Positions 52,759-61,140 of a stretch of 64,000 bases of DNA are shown piece after piece. The DNA comes from Riemerella columbipharyngis (GTDB taxonomy: Bacteria > Bacteroidota > Bacteroidia > Flavobacteriales > Weeksellaceae). Within the stretch, counting starts at the first letter, position 1, and each line of letters opens with the position of its first letter. The translations under genes and the position numbers were made by a program. The stretch spans positions 22,138 through 86,137 of the forward strand of contig NZ_FNAS01000008.1 of assembly GCF_900101995.1 (NCBI RefSeq), in the 5' to 3' direction. The notes under the pieces are model-generated. The model did no database searches. It was not told where the DNA came from and was given only the letters and a program-made list of their open reading frames with translations.

Positions 52759-54939
52759 ATGAAAACCTCTTTTTGGCGTTATTTACATTTGGTATTAGCC
52801 CTCGTTATTTCCGCGTTTTTACTTACAGCCTCCCTTACGGGGGGCATTTTAGCTTTTTCGGAAGCGACAGAACAAATCCAAACGCCTCATCAGGTAAAAA
52901 ACGAATCTCTTGCCGAAATCATAGAAAAAATACAAACGCATATCTCGGAAATCAGCGAAATAGAGGTGGAAAACCACCAAGTAACCGTAAAGGGATTGGA
53001 CGACAATATGTCGGAAGTCGGCGGCGTAATTTCTCCGAAAGACGGACGCATCGCAGGGAAAGCTCCCCCCAAACCTGAATGGCTGAAAAATATAAAGGCG
53101 CTCCACCGCTCTTTGTTTCTGCACGAGACGGGAAGGCTCATCGTGGGCGGTACGGCGGCATTGTTTCTCATCTCCTTGCTGACGGGCTTTGTGCTCCTCT
53201 ACCGAAGACAGGGCGACAAAATACTGCGCAATGCGGAAATGATGTACAAGTCGGATTTTATTCATTTCTTGGGTGGCAAGTGGTTTGCCATTCCGCTGAC
53301 CATCATTGCCCTTACGGGAAGCGTGATGTTTGTTTTTCGCTTGGGGTTAATTAACACACGACAACCCAAAGCAATTAGTTTTCAACCCGAAAAAAACTTG
53401 AAACACATACAGGTAAAAGATTTCCCGATATTCAAATCTACGCCGATAGCGAAAGTGAAAAAATTGATTTTCCCTTTGTTTGAGGAAGAAGAGGATTTTT
53501 TTGAACTTACTACCACCACCGAAACACTGAAAATCAATCAGTTCACGGGACAGGTGTTATCCAAACAGCCCGTGGCAGAGGCTAAAGTCTGGAAACGCTT
53601 TAACCAAGAATTGCACACCGGTGAATCCAATACCGTATGGGCATTCGTGCTGTTCCTTTCGGCAATGGTAATTCCTTTGCTCATCGGCTCCGGCGTATTT
53701 CTTTGGCTTAACAGAAGACCGAAAAAACTTAAAAATCAATACACGGCAGACGAGGCGGAATATATTCTTTTGATAGGCTCGCAAAGCGGAAGCACCTCTC
53801 TTTTTGCCCATAAAATCCACCGGCAGTTGTTGAATGCAAAACACCCCGTGTATATTTCTTATTTGAATGATTATCAATTATTTCCAAAGGCAAAAAAACT
53901 CATCGTTTTCACTTGCACCTACGGCGAGGGCGAAGCCCCCGACAGTGCGGATCAATTTGAAACATTATTAACTCAAACCCCTCAAAATCAAAACATTGAC
54001 TATACTGTTGTAGGTTTTGGTTCGGAGTCTTATCCCGATTTTTGCGGCTTTGCAAAGAGAGTGAACGCCCTGCTTTCGGAACAGTCTTGGGCTAATGAAC
54101 TGCTGCCGCTACATACGGTCAACGAGCATTCCACAGAGGAATTGGCATTTTGGACTGAGGCTTGGAACGAAAAAACGGGACAATCCCTGATGACCAATCC
54201 GATGTATTACCACTTTGAGGTGGAGCATTTTGAAAATCTGTCTATTGTGGCAAAAACGCCGCTGGACGAAGAAAACCAAATTTTCAGCCTTACGCTGAAA
54301 CCTCTTTCCAAAAAATCTTTCCAATCGGGCGATATATTGGGGATTTATCCTGAGGGCAACCACCGCGAGAGACTTTATTCCATCGGGAAAGTCGGGCGGA
54401 ATATTCAACTGTTCGTGAAACTGCACCCCCACGGACTGGGTTCGCAATACCTTTACCGCTTGAATGCGGGCGAAAAAATTAAAGCAAGAATCATCAATAA
54501 CGAATATTTTCATTTTCCCCAAAAAGCATCTCGTGTACTGATGATAGGCAACGGTACAGGCATTGCCCCATTTCTCGGAATGATAAACACCCCCACTCCG
54601 GGCATCGAAAAAACTCTTTATGCCGGTTTCAGGCACCGCAACAAAGAGACGGAAGACCTCCGCAATGCCATTGTTGAAAGCAGGAAAAAACACCTTGTGG
54701 AAGATTTTCGGATCGCTTATTCCACAGGCGATGCACCGAAACGCGTTACGGATTTGCTGCGTGAAAACCCTGATGCCGTCGTAGATACATTGAAACAAAA
54801 CGGCGTGATTATGCTCTGTGGTTCCTTAGCCATGCAAAAAAGCGTAGAGGCTCTGATAGAGGAACTTTGCCAAAAAAATCAACTACCGGGCGTGGCGGCA
54901 CTCAAAGAAAATCACCGCATACGAACCGATTGTTATTAG
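52759..54939 (+). CDS. PepSY transmembrane / flavodoxin-reductase fusion
   Basis: From ATG 52759 (ribosome-binding AAAGGA just before it) this is a 726-residue fusion. Residues 1-320 are a PepSY transmembrane domain with four helices (about 8-33, 130-148, 174-194 and 293-317) and candidate haem-ligand histidines in ALHRSLFLHETGR and ELHTGE. Residues 335-470 are a flavodoxin domain (IGSQSGST). Residues 480-726 are an FAD/NADPH module of the sulfite reductase/CPR type with RLYS (538-541) and GNGTGIAP (597-604). The order suggests electron flow from NADPH through FAD and FMN, across the membrane. apbE starts at the next base. Confidence 0.92.
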   Translation: MKTSFWRYLHLVLALVISAFLLTASLTGGILAFSEATEQIQTPHQVKNESLAEIIEKIQTHISEISEIEVENHQVTVKGLDDNMSEVGGVISPKDGRIAGKAPPKPEWLKNIKALHRSLFLHETGRLIVGGTAALFLISLLTGFVLLYRRQGDKILRNAEMMYKSDFIHFLGGKWFAIPLTIIALTGSVMFVFRLGLINTRQPKAISFQPEKNLKHIQVKDFPIFKSTPIAKVKKLIFPLFEEEEDFFELTTTTETLKINQFTGQVLSKQPVAEAKVWKRFNQELHTGESNTVWAFVLFLSAMVIPLLIGSGVFLWLNRRPKKLKNQYTADEAEYILLIGSQSGSTSLFAHKIHRQLLNAKHPVYISYLNDYQLFPKAKKLIVFTCTYGEGEAPDSADQFETLLTQTPQNQNIDYTVVGFGSESYPDFCGFAKRVNALLSEQSWANELLPLHTVNEHSTEELAFWTEAWNEKTGQSLMTNPMYYHFEVEHFENLSIVAKTPLDEENQIFSLTLKPLSKKSFQSGDILGIYPEGNHRERLYSIGKVGRNIQLFVKLHPHGLGSQYLYRLNAGEKIKARIINNEYFHFPQKASRVLMIGNGTGIAPFLGMINTPTPGIEKTLYAGFRHRNKETEDLRNAIVESRKKHLVEDFRIAYSTGDAPKRVTDLLRENPDAVVDTLKQNGVIMLCGSLAMQKSVEALIEELCQKNQLPGVAALKENHRIRTDCY

Positions 54940-55929
54940 ATGATGAAAAAATGGATATTACTATTTTGCGTGCTGTCGGGGATTAGTTTCCTCCATGCCC
55001 AAGTGTTGAGACACCGCACCGTAGCCCTTATGGGAAGCCGGTTTGACATCAGCATCGTCGATAAAGACAGCCTTTCGGCAGAAAAAGATATTGACGAAGT
55101 GGTGGCGGAAATTGACCGCATAGAAAATTTAATCTCCGAATGGCGTCCCAATACGCAAATCTCGGAAGTCAATAGAAACGCTGGCATTACCCCCGTGAAG
55201 GTGGATAGAGAAGTTTTTGACTTGACTAAAAGGGGAATTTATTTTTCAAAAATAAGCGGCGGTGCTTTTGACATCAGCATTGCGGCAATGGATAAAATCT
55301 GGAAGTTTGACGGCTCTATGCAAGAGATGCCTGCAGACAGCAGCATCAGAAAATCCGTGGCGCGCGTGGGTTATGAAAACATTGTTTTGGATAGTGCCAA
55401 CTGCACCATCTTCCTGAAAAAGAAAGGAATGAAAATAGGCTTCGGCTCCATCGGGAAAGGTTATGCGGCGGACAGAGGCAAAGCGCTGATGCTGAAAAAA
55501 GGCATCAAAGCGGGCATCGTAAATGCATCGGGCGATATGTCGGTATGGGGGCTTTCGCCCAAAGGCAGGCTGTGGCGGATAGGCATCACCGACCCATTCC
55601 ATCCCTCCGAGTACATAGATATCATCACTCTGGACAACGAGTCTATGGTCACTTCCGGCGACTACGAAAAATATGCTGTCATCAACGGGAAACGCTATGC
55701 CCATATCATCAATCCCAAAACGGGCTACCCTTCCCACGGACTGACGAGCGCTACCGTCAAAGGTCCTTCTGCGGAATTTGCCAACGGACTAAGCACCTCC
55801 GTTATGGTATTAGGCGCCAAAAAGGGCAAAAAACTAATGAAACGCTTCCCGAATTATCAATACTACCTCATCACCGACAAAGAGAAAATCATTAAATCGA
55901 AGGGGTGGGAGTCGGTAAAGAGAAAGTGA
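54940..55929 (+). CDS. apbE: FAD:protein FMN transferase ApbE
   Basis: This 329-residue exported ApbE (signal peptide to about residue 20, LHA) attaches FMN from FAD to a Ser or Thr of a target protein. Typical motifs are MGSRFDIS (31-38), ISEWRPNTQISEVNRNAG, GSIGKGYAADRG (169-180, FAD binding), NASGDM (195-200), TSGDYEKY (238-245) and HIINPKTGYPSHG with the Mg-binding region after it. It starts directly after the PepSY-reductase stop. The DUF2271 protein two genes upstream is the natural substrate. Confidence 0.95.
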   Translation: MMKKWILLFCVLSGISFLHAQVLRHRTVALMGSRFDISIVDKDSLSAEKDIDEVVAEIDRIENLISEWRPNTQISEVNRNAGITPVKVDREVFDLTKRGIYFSKISGGAFDISIAAMDKIWKFDGSMQEMPADSSIRKSVARVGYENIVLDSANCTIFLKKKGMKIGFGSIGKGYAADRGKALMLKKGIKAGIVNASGDMSVWGLSPKGRLWRIGITDPFHPSEYIDIITLDNESMVTSGDYEKYAVINGKRYAHIINPKTGYPSHGLTSATVKGPSAEFANGLSTSVMVLGAKKGKKLMKRFPNYQYYLITDKEKIIKSKGWESVKRK

Positions 55930-55959
55930 CAGTTTGTTTTAGGTTTATATTTTTATAGA

Positions 55960-56303
55960 ATGGATAAGCCTGGCAAGGGAGCAGAGAAGAAAAAAATATG
56001 TGGGCAAAGAAATCTTCGGAAATGAAACCCAAAATATTATCTGCCAAAGTCTTTTTTACGAGAGGATGCCGTTAATGCAAAAACAATAAAACCATTTTTT
56101 AGGAAATCCAATTTGACTTTCAAAATATCAAACAGGTGGTCTTCATGAACAGTGAATTTTGATACGGAAAAGACTGGCACGAACGAAAAAACGACCATAA
56201 AGCAAACCAAGAATATTGGAAGAACAAAATTGAAAGAAACGTAGAGCGAGATAGAGATGTCAACGAATAATTAGCAAACAAGGCTATTTTAAACTATTAT
56301 TAA
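55960..56303 (+). pseudogene. Decayed Vsr-type very short patch repair endonuclease
   Basis: The space behind apbE looks empty because no long frame is open. Read through its stops, the frame beginning near 55998 gives a Vsr-like chain: a KSSEMKPKILSAKVFFTRG segment (Vsr has KSxxTKPE), CKNNKTIF, VVFMNSEF-stop-YGKDWHERKNDH, then KANQEYWKNKIERNVERDRDVNE and a stop. The stop after NSEF replaces the Trp of the FWHG-type motif. There are at least four in-frame stops, and a frame change separates ATG 55960 from the rest. The protein is dead. No methyltransferase remnant is seen beside it. Confidence 0.75.
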
Positions 56304-56505
56304 TCAATCTTAAACACCCATTCATATCATCTATGTAAATATAGATATTCATTTCTACCCTTTACATTCTAATCGGACCTACACTGATTTCATTTATAAT
56401 GTTGGAAAAGCAGCAGTCTCTATTTCAATGAACTTTTTATATTTTGATGATGAGTAAAAATTCTTTGACTGCGAATAAAGACATCCCTTCGTGTATCTAT
56501 AAAAA
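56304..56505. other. Intergenic remainder without recognisable features
   Basis: About 200 AT-rich bases lie between the vsr remnant and the terminator of the Fe-S gene pair. I find no frame, hairpin or repeat worth naming in them; they may be further decayed sequence of the same lost locus. Confidence 0.5.
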
Positions 56506-56506
56506 A

Positions 56507-56531
56507 AACAATGCCCTAATTGGGCATTGTT
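56507..56531 (-). terminator. Intrinsic terminator of the mrp-nifU pair
   Basis: AACAATGCCC (56507-56516) pairs perfectly with GGGCATTGTT (56522-56531) around a 5-base loop. On the minus strand it is followed by a run of eight T, directly downstream of the NifU-like gene. Confidence 0.85.
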
Positions 56532-56549
56532 ATATTGATTTTTTGAATA

Positions 56550-56792
56550 TTATTCCACATTGATAATCTCAGCTATTTCCGGAACTTTCTCTCTAATGGT
56601 ATTTTCTACCCCTAATTTCATCGTGGAAAAGCTGATAGGACAGCTGGAGCAATTTCCTAAAAGGCGTACATAGACATTATTGTCTTTTACATCTATAAGC
56701 TCTATATCTCCGCCGTCTTTGTTCAGGAAAGGGCGAATGCTCTCCAGAGCTTCCATCACTTTTGTAATAATTTTTTCGTTTTGTGTTTCCAT
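56550..56792 (-). CDS. NifU C-terminal (Nfu) domain protein
   Basis: This 80-residue protein consists only of the NifU C-terminal domain. The cluster-binding pair is in LLGNCSSCPISFSTMKLG (CxxC), preceded by LNKDGGDIELIDV. Such Nfu proteins carry a 4Fe-4S cluster to target enzymes. It lies 14 bases behind an Mrp-type ATPase gene and ends at a strong terminator, so the two form an Fe-S delivery unit. Confidence 0.93.
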   Translation of the reverse strand: METQNEKIITKVMEALESIRPFLNKDGGDIELIDVKDNNVYVRLLGNCSSCPISFSTMKLGVENTIREKVPEIAEIINVE

Positions 56793-56806
56793 TTCTCGAA
56801 AAGGTT

Positions 56807-57919
56807 TTATTTGGTTTTATTTTTAGGTGAACAGCCAGACATTGTTGTGATTTTTACAGCTTCTGTGGGAGGCAGGTTTTCATTCCTTTCTATAAGGCTT
56901 TCCAGCATTTTTTTTGCAGTTTCGTGATATATTTCTGCTATTTTTGAACCCTCTTGCAGAGAGGCTGGCCGTCCTACATCGCCGGCTTCGCGAATGCTTT
57001 GTATCAATGGGATTTCGCCCAAGATAGGAATGTTTAAGGTCTCTGCCAAAAACTGAGCACCTTGTTTACCGAAAATATAGTATTTATGGTCTGGTAATTC
57101 TTCAGGAGTAAAGTAAGACATATTTTCTATCAAGCCCAAAACGGGAATGTTGATGCTTTCCATTTTGAACATTGCAATTCCTTTTTTCACATCGGCAAGT
57201 GCCACATGCTGAGGCGTACTCACGATAACAGCCCCAGTTACAGGAACCTCTTGGATAATGGATAGGTGTATGTCCCCTGTACCCGGTGGCAAATCGATAA
57301 GCAGAAAATCCAGCTCTCCCCACGCCGCATCTCTAATCATTTGGTTTAGAGCTTTTGCTGCCATAGGTCCTCTCCATACTACGGCGTGATTAGCCCCGGA
57401 AAAATAACCAATAGATAATACTTTTACGCCATAGTTTTCTATGGGTTTCATCAGCTGTCTGCCATTTTCTTCCACTGAAATAGGTCTTTGCCCTTCTGTA
57501 TCAAACATTGTAGGAATAGAAGGCCCGTATATATCTGCATCTAACAGCCCTACTTTGAAGCCCATTTTTGCCAATGTTACTGCCATATTGGAAGAAATTG
57601 TCGATTTCCCTACGCCTCCTTTTCCGGAAGCTATCGCGATAATATTCTTGATACCGGGGATTTGTTTGCCTTTGATTTGGTTCATTTGAACTTCGGACTG
57701 AGGTGGAGACTCTATCTTTAGTTTAAGCTGCACAGACTCTCCGAACTCCGATAAGAAAGCCTGTTTCATCGCGGCTTCCAGTTTCTTCTTTTCGTGCATC
57801 GCCGGAGAATGGGCTTGCATATCAATATAGACATCATCACCCATCACTTGTATATTTTTTACTAAATCGTCTACTTCTATTTCTTTTAGAAAATTTTGAA
57901 CCTTTTTTTTATCTATCAT
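56807..57919 (-). CDS. Mrp/NBP35 family Fe-S carrier ATPase
   Basis: This 370-residue protein joins an N-terminal DUF59 domain (about 3-75) to an Mrp/NBP35 P-loop ATPase. The deviant Walker A is ASGKGGVGKST (97-107), with the DADIYGPSIPTMF segment, LDFLLIDLPPGTGD and a late region with SYFTPEELPDHKYYIFG. The usual CxxC of many Mrp proteins around NMSY is not seen at that position; a Cys is near the C-terminus (SGCSP). It transfers Fe-S clusters to apoproteins. Co-transcribed with the Nfu gene. Confidence 0.93.
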   Translation of the reverse strand: MIDKKKVQNFLKEIEVDDLVKNIQVMGDDVYIDMQAHSPAMHEKKKLEAAMKQAFLSEFGESVQLKLKIESPPQSEVQMNQIKGKQIPGIKNIIAIASGKGGVGKSTISSNMAVTLAKMGFKVGLLDADIYGPSIPTMFDTEGQRPISVEENGRQLMKPIENYGVKVLSIGYFSGANHAVVWRGPMAAKALNQMIRDAAWGELDFLLIDLPPGTGDIHLSIIQEVPVTGAVIVSTPQHVALADVKKGIAMFKMESINIPVLGLIENMSYFTPEELPDHKYYIFGKQGAQFLAETLNIPILGEIPLIQSIREAGDVGRPASLQEGSKIAEIYHETAKKMLESLIERNENLPPTEAVKITTMSGCSPKNKTK

Positions 57920-57995
57920 AATATTATTCCTTAATTGACGAGGACAAAATTACATATTTTTTAACAAATATTCATTAGAGTAAATAGCGTTAATA

Positions 57996-59450
57996 TTATG
58001 TTTTTTTTCTCGTATTTTTTTTGCTAATAATATACAGCCCTAAAAAAGTTATTAAACCGTTGATGATCAGTAATTCTAATCCGATTTGGAATTCTCCGAA
58101 AATAGTTTGTTGATATTTATCAATGATATAGGAAGCAATAGGAGAAATAATACAGATGAGGGGTACCCAGCGGTCGTGAACCGCGTTTTTGGTGAAAATT
58201 CCAAAAGCAAATAATCCTAACAGAGGTCCGTATGTGAAACCTGCCAGTTTTAGAATAAGCCCAATCATAGAATTATCGTTTATAATCTTGAAAATCAAAA
58301 CCATCATCAGGAAAGATAAGGCTACGAGTAAATGGACTCTTTTGCGGAAAATTTCTTGTTTCTTTTCGGAAATCTTTTTGTTCTTAAGGTTGAATATATC
58401 AATGCAAATAGATGAAGTAAGAGCCGTCATAGCACCATCTGCACTAGGGAATAATGCAGAGATGAGAGCGATGATGAATATCAAAGAGATAAACGGCGGC
58501 ATATATCGAAGTGCCACTTCCGGGAAAAGCTGGTCTCCGGTAGTGGAGATATTCTGCTGGTCTGCATAGAGATATAAAAGTCCTCCCATATAGAGAAATA
58601 AAGCTATAACCCCGAAAATAATAACCCCAAGCGTGACCATATTTTTTTGGCTGTCTTTGAGGTGGGTTACAGAGATAGATTTTTGCATCATTTCTTGGTC
58701 TATGCCCGTCATTGTAATGGTGATAAAAGCTCCCGCAAGGATTTGTTTTAAGAAAAATCCTTTGTCATAAACATTAGTATTGAAAACCTCTGTATAGCCT
58801 TTGTTGTGCATAAGGTGCAAGCTTTCCAAAAAACCAACATTCATATGGCTTAGAATGTAAAAAGTGCAAATACACAGCCCCAAAAGCATACAAGTAGTTT
58901 GCAGAGTGTCTGTCCATACTATCGTTTTTACGCCACCCTCATAGGTATAGAGGATAATCATAGCTAATATGACTAATGTGGTTACCCAAAAAGGAATACC
59001 GAAACTATCCAAAATAGCAATTTGTAAAATATTGACCACCAAATAAAGCCTTGCCGTAGCCCCTACCAATCTCGACACAATGAAAATAACCGCCCCCGAA
59101 GTGTAGGAATACCGCCCCATTCGTTCTTGAAGATATCCATATATGGAGGTGAGTTTCAGGCGGTAATACAAAGGCAAAAGAACATATGCAATTATGATAT
59201 AACCTATCACATAGCCGATACTGATTTGTAGATAATGAAAATGGTCTTTGCTTACCATCCCCGGTACACTTACAAAAGTAACTCCGGATAGAGAAGTTCC
59301 TATCATTCCGAATGCGACGAGCATCCAATTACTTCTCCTATCACCTACGAAGAACCCCTCATTATCGCTATTTTTACCCTTTTGATAAGCTACAATCAGC
59401 AGCAATGCAAAATAAACGAATACAATCAATAATAGAACGGTTGGAGACAT
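57996..59450 (-). CDS. Sodium:solute symporter family protein
   Basis: This 484-residue SSS-family transporter has 13 predicted helices. It shows family motifs VGDRRSNWMLVAFGMIGTSLSGVTFVSVPG in the first helix pair, GRYSYTSGAVIFIVSRLVGATARLYLV and SALFPSADGAMTALTSSICIDIF, where the serines and aspartate help form the sodium site. The substrate (sugar, proline, pantothenate or similar) cannot be judged. It is a single-gene unit, divergent from the YpdA-like gene. Confidence 0.92.
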   Translation of the reverse strand: MSPTVLLLIVFVYFALLLIVAYQKGKNSDNEGFFVGDRRSNWMLVAFGMIGTSLSGVTFVSVPGMVSKDHFHYLQISIGYVIGYIIIAYVLLPLYYRLKLTSIYGYLQERMGRYSYTSGAVIFIVSRLVGATARLYLVVNILQIAILDSFGIPFWVTTLVILAMIILYTYEGGVKTIVWTDTLQTTCMLLGLCICTFYILSHMNVGFLESLHLMHNKGYTEVFNTNVYDKGFFLKQILAGAFITITMTGIDQEMMQKSISVTHLKDSQKNMVTLGVIIFGVIALFLYMGGLLYLYADQQNISTTGDQLFPEVALRYMPPFISLIFIIALISALFPSADGAMTALTSSICIDIFNLKNKKISEKKQEIFRKRVHLLVALSFLMMVLIFKIINDNSMIGLILKLAGFTYGPLLGLFAFGIFTKNAVHDRWVPLICIISPIASYIIDKYQQTIFGEFQIGLELLIINGLITFLGLYIISKKNTRKKT

Positions 59451-59680
59451 ATTTTTTAGATTAAAACAAAAGCAAATATATCAATAAAATTCTAATGAAA
59501 GTAATCTGTGTTTGTATAAGATTTTTTTTAACTTTGAATCAATATTTATAATCAATGCCTTAATATGGATTATTAAAAAAAATCAAGCGTAAAAAGCGAA
59601 CAAAAATAGATGCAGCGTTTCGTTTCCATAATCCGGAGAATGGGACGGGGCAGAGTTTTAATTTTTTAATCAATTGAAAA

Positions 59681-60652
59681 TTGGAGAATTTAGATATATT
59701 TATTGTAGGAGCGGGTCCGATAGGGCTTAGCTGTGCATTGGAAGCAAAAAAAGCAGGGCTGTCTTATTTAGTGGTGGAGAAGGGGACCATTGTAAATTCA
59801 CTTTACAATTATCCGATCTATATGCGGTTTTTTTCCACCGCAGACAAACTGGAGATTGCAGATATTCCTTTCATATCAGCATCCGTCAAACCAGGGCGGC
59901 AAGATGCATTAGAATATTATCAGGGTATCGCAAGACAAAGAGATCTTTCCATAAATCTTTATGAGAAAGTGCTCGGCATAAACAAGGAGGAACAAGGAAT
60001 TTTTAGAATAAAAACCGATAAGGCAGAATACAAAGCCAAGAACGTAATTATCGCAACAGGCTTTTATGATATCCCCAATAAAATGAATATACCGGGAGAA
60101 GACTTGCCAAAAGTAAAACATTATTATACAGAGCCTTATCCCTATGCAAAACAAAAAATATTGGTAATAGGAGCGAGTAATTCTGCAGTAGATGCAGCTT
60201 TAGAAACTTATAGAAAAGGTGCAAAGGTTACGATGGTTATTCGTGAGGATAAAATTTCGGATAGCGTGAAATATTGGGTGAAACCCGACATAGAAAATCG
60301 TATAAAAGCAGGGGATATTAAGGCTTATTTTAGAGCTAATGTCTTGGAAATAAAGCCTCGTGAGGTTTTGATAAAAACGGCAGATGGGGAAATATTGTCT
60401 CTGGAAAATGATTTTGTATTGGCGATGACAGGCTATCTTCCTGATTTTGATTTTCTCAAAAATGCAGGTATAGAGCTCTGTGGCGAAAATCAAAACCCAA
60501 AATACAATCCGGAAACTATGGAATCTAATGTAAAAGGGCTTTATTTGGCTGGTGTCGTTTGTGGTGGTAAGAATACACGCCTTTGGTTTATAGAAAATTC
60601 CCGAATTCATGCCAAGTTTATCATTTCTCATATTTTAAGTTTTTGCAATTGA
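59681..60652 (+). CDS. YpdA-like FAD/NAD(P) oxidoreductase
   Basis: This 323-residue flavoprotein has two dinucleotide-binding folds, FIVGAGPIGLSCALEA (10-15 for the glycine motif) and LVIGASNSAVDAALE (164-170), in the thioredoxin-reductase-like arrangement. It has no redox-active CxxC. That is the pattern of YpdA, the bacillithiol-disulfide reductase. The in-frame codon directly upstream of the TTG at 59681 is a stop two codons away (TGA at 59675), so the start is TTG. It is alone on its strand. Confidence 0.87.
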   Translation: MENLDIFIVGAGPIGLSCALEAKKAGLSYLVVEKGTIVNSLYNYPIYMRFFSTADKLEIADIPFISASVKPGRQDALEYYQGIARQRDLSINLYEKVLGINKEEQGIFRIKTDKAEYKAKNVIIATGFYDIPNKMNIPGEDLPKVKHYYTEPYPYAKQKILVIGASNSAVDAALETYRKGAKVTMVIREDKISDSVKYWVKPDIENRIKAGDIKAYFRANVLEIKPREVLIKTADGEILSLENDFVLAMTGYLPDFDFLKNAGIELCGENQNPKYNPETMESNVKGLYLAGVVCGGKNTRLWFIENSRIHAKFIISHILSFCN

Positions 60653-60720
60653 TTGTCAATTTATATAGTTTCCTGATGATACAAAGAAAATATTTAATCT
60701 GTTAAAAAAAGATGCTACAT

Positions 60721-60936
60721 ATGATTGTTGGAGATCCATATAAATTTGCAATAATCGTTGAATATATGCCCGCTTGGAATATTGGCGACATTTGGCATAA
60801 TGGAGTGATGTTACTCTCTATCAATGGAGAATTGTTTTTATTGATTAACATTTTATATGTTATAACTTTCCCATTTCTACTAAGATATTTACATTTTATT
60901 GTAGAATCATTTTCTTTTATAGCAGGTAAAATTTGA
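60721..60936 (+). pseudogene. Imm42-like immunity protein remnant
   Basis: The ATG at 60721 opens with MIVGDPYKFAIIVEYMPAWN and continues IWHNGVMLLSINGELF, which looks like the N-terminus of the Imm42 immunity family. After about 40 residues the sequence turns into a hydrophobic stretch that does not fit the family, and it ends at residue 71, about half the expected length. No cognate polymorphic toxin is nearby in the window. It may be a truncated remnant, possibly cut by the prophage next to it. The family call is from memory of the motif only. Confidence 0.45.
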
Positions 60937-60939
60937 CTA

Positions 60940-61140
60940 AGATTTTCTATTTTTTGTTGGCTAGTTATACTAACATATATTAAACAGAAATACCAAATGT
61001 AAAGGGATTGAGCGCGATTTATTTTAATTAGCTTTAATTGGGGTGTAATAATTTCCGTCTAAAATTAAAGTTTAGATTCGCTCACTTTTTAATATGGTAT
61101 TAAGTAATAATTAATTGTTCTGTTAGATATTTTAATTGAT
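60940..61140. mobile_element. Candidate left end of a Mu-like prophage
   Basis: About 200 AT-rich bases sit between the Imm42-like remnant and the stop of the leftward repressor gene, where Mu-like phages have their left end and transposase sites. TTTAATT(A/G) occurs at 61023-61030, 61033-61040 and 61131-61138, and CTTTAATT at 61032-61039 faces AATTAAAG at 61063-61070. TCTAAA...TTTAGA forms a further inverted repeat near 61058-61076. The exact end cannot be fixed without the right end. Confidence 0.35.

Noticed and set aside
54109..54798. 229-codon minus-strand frame inside the PepSY-reductase gene
   Set aside because: The sense strand has continuous flavodoxin and FAD/NADPH motifs; the higher GC of the block simply produces longer shadow frames.
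55246..55737. 163-codon minus-strand frame inside apbE
   Set aside because: Antisense to conserved ApbE motifs; again a composition effect.
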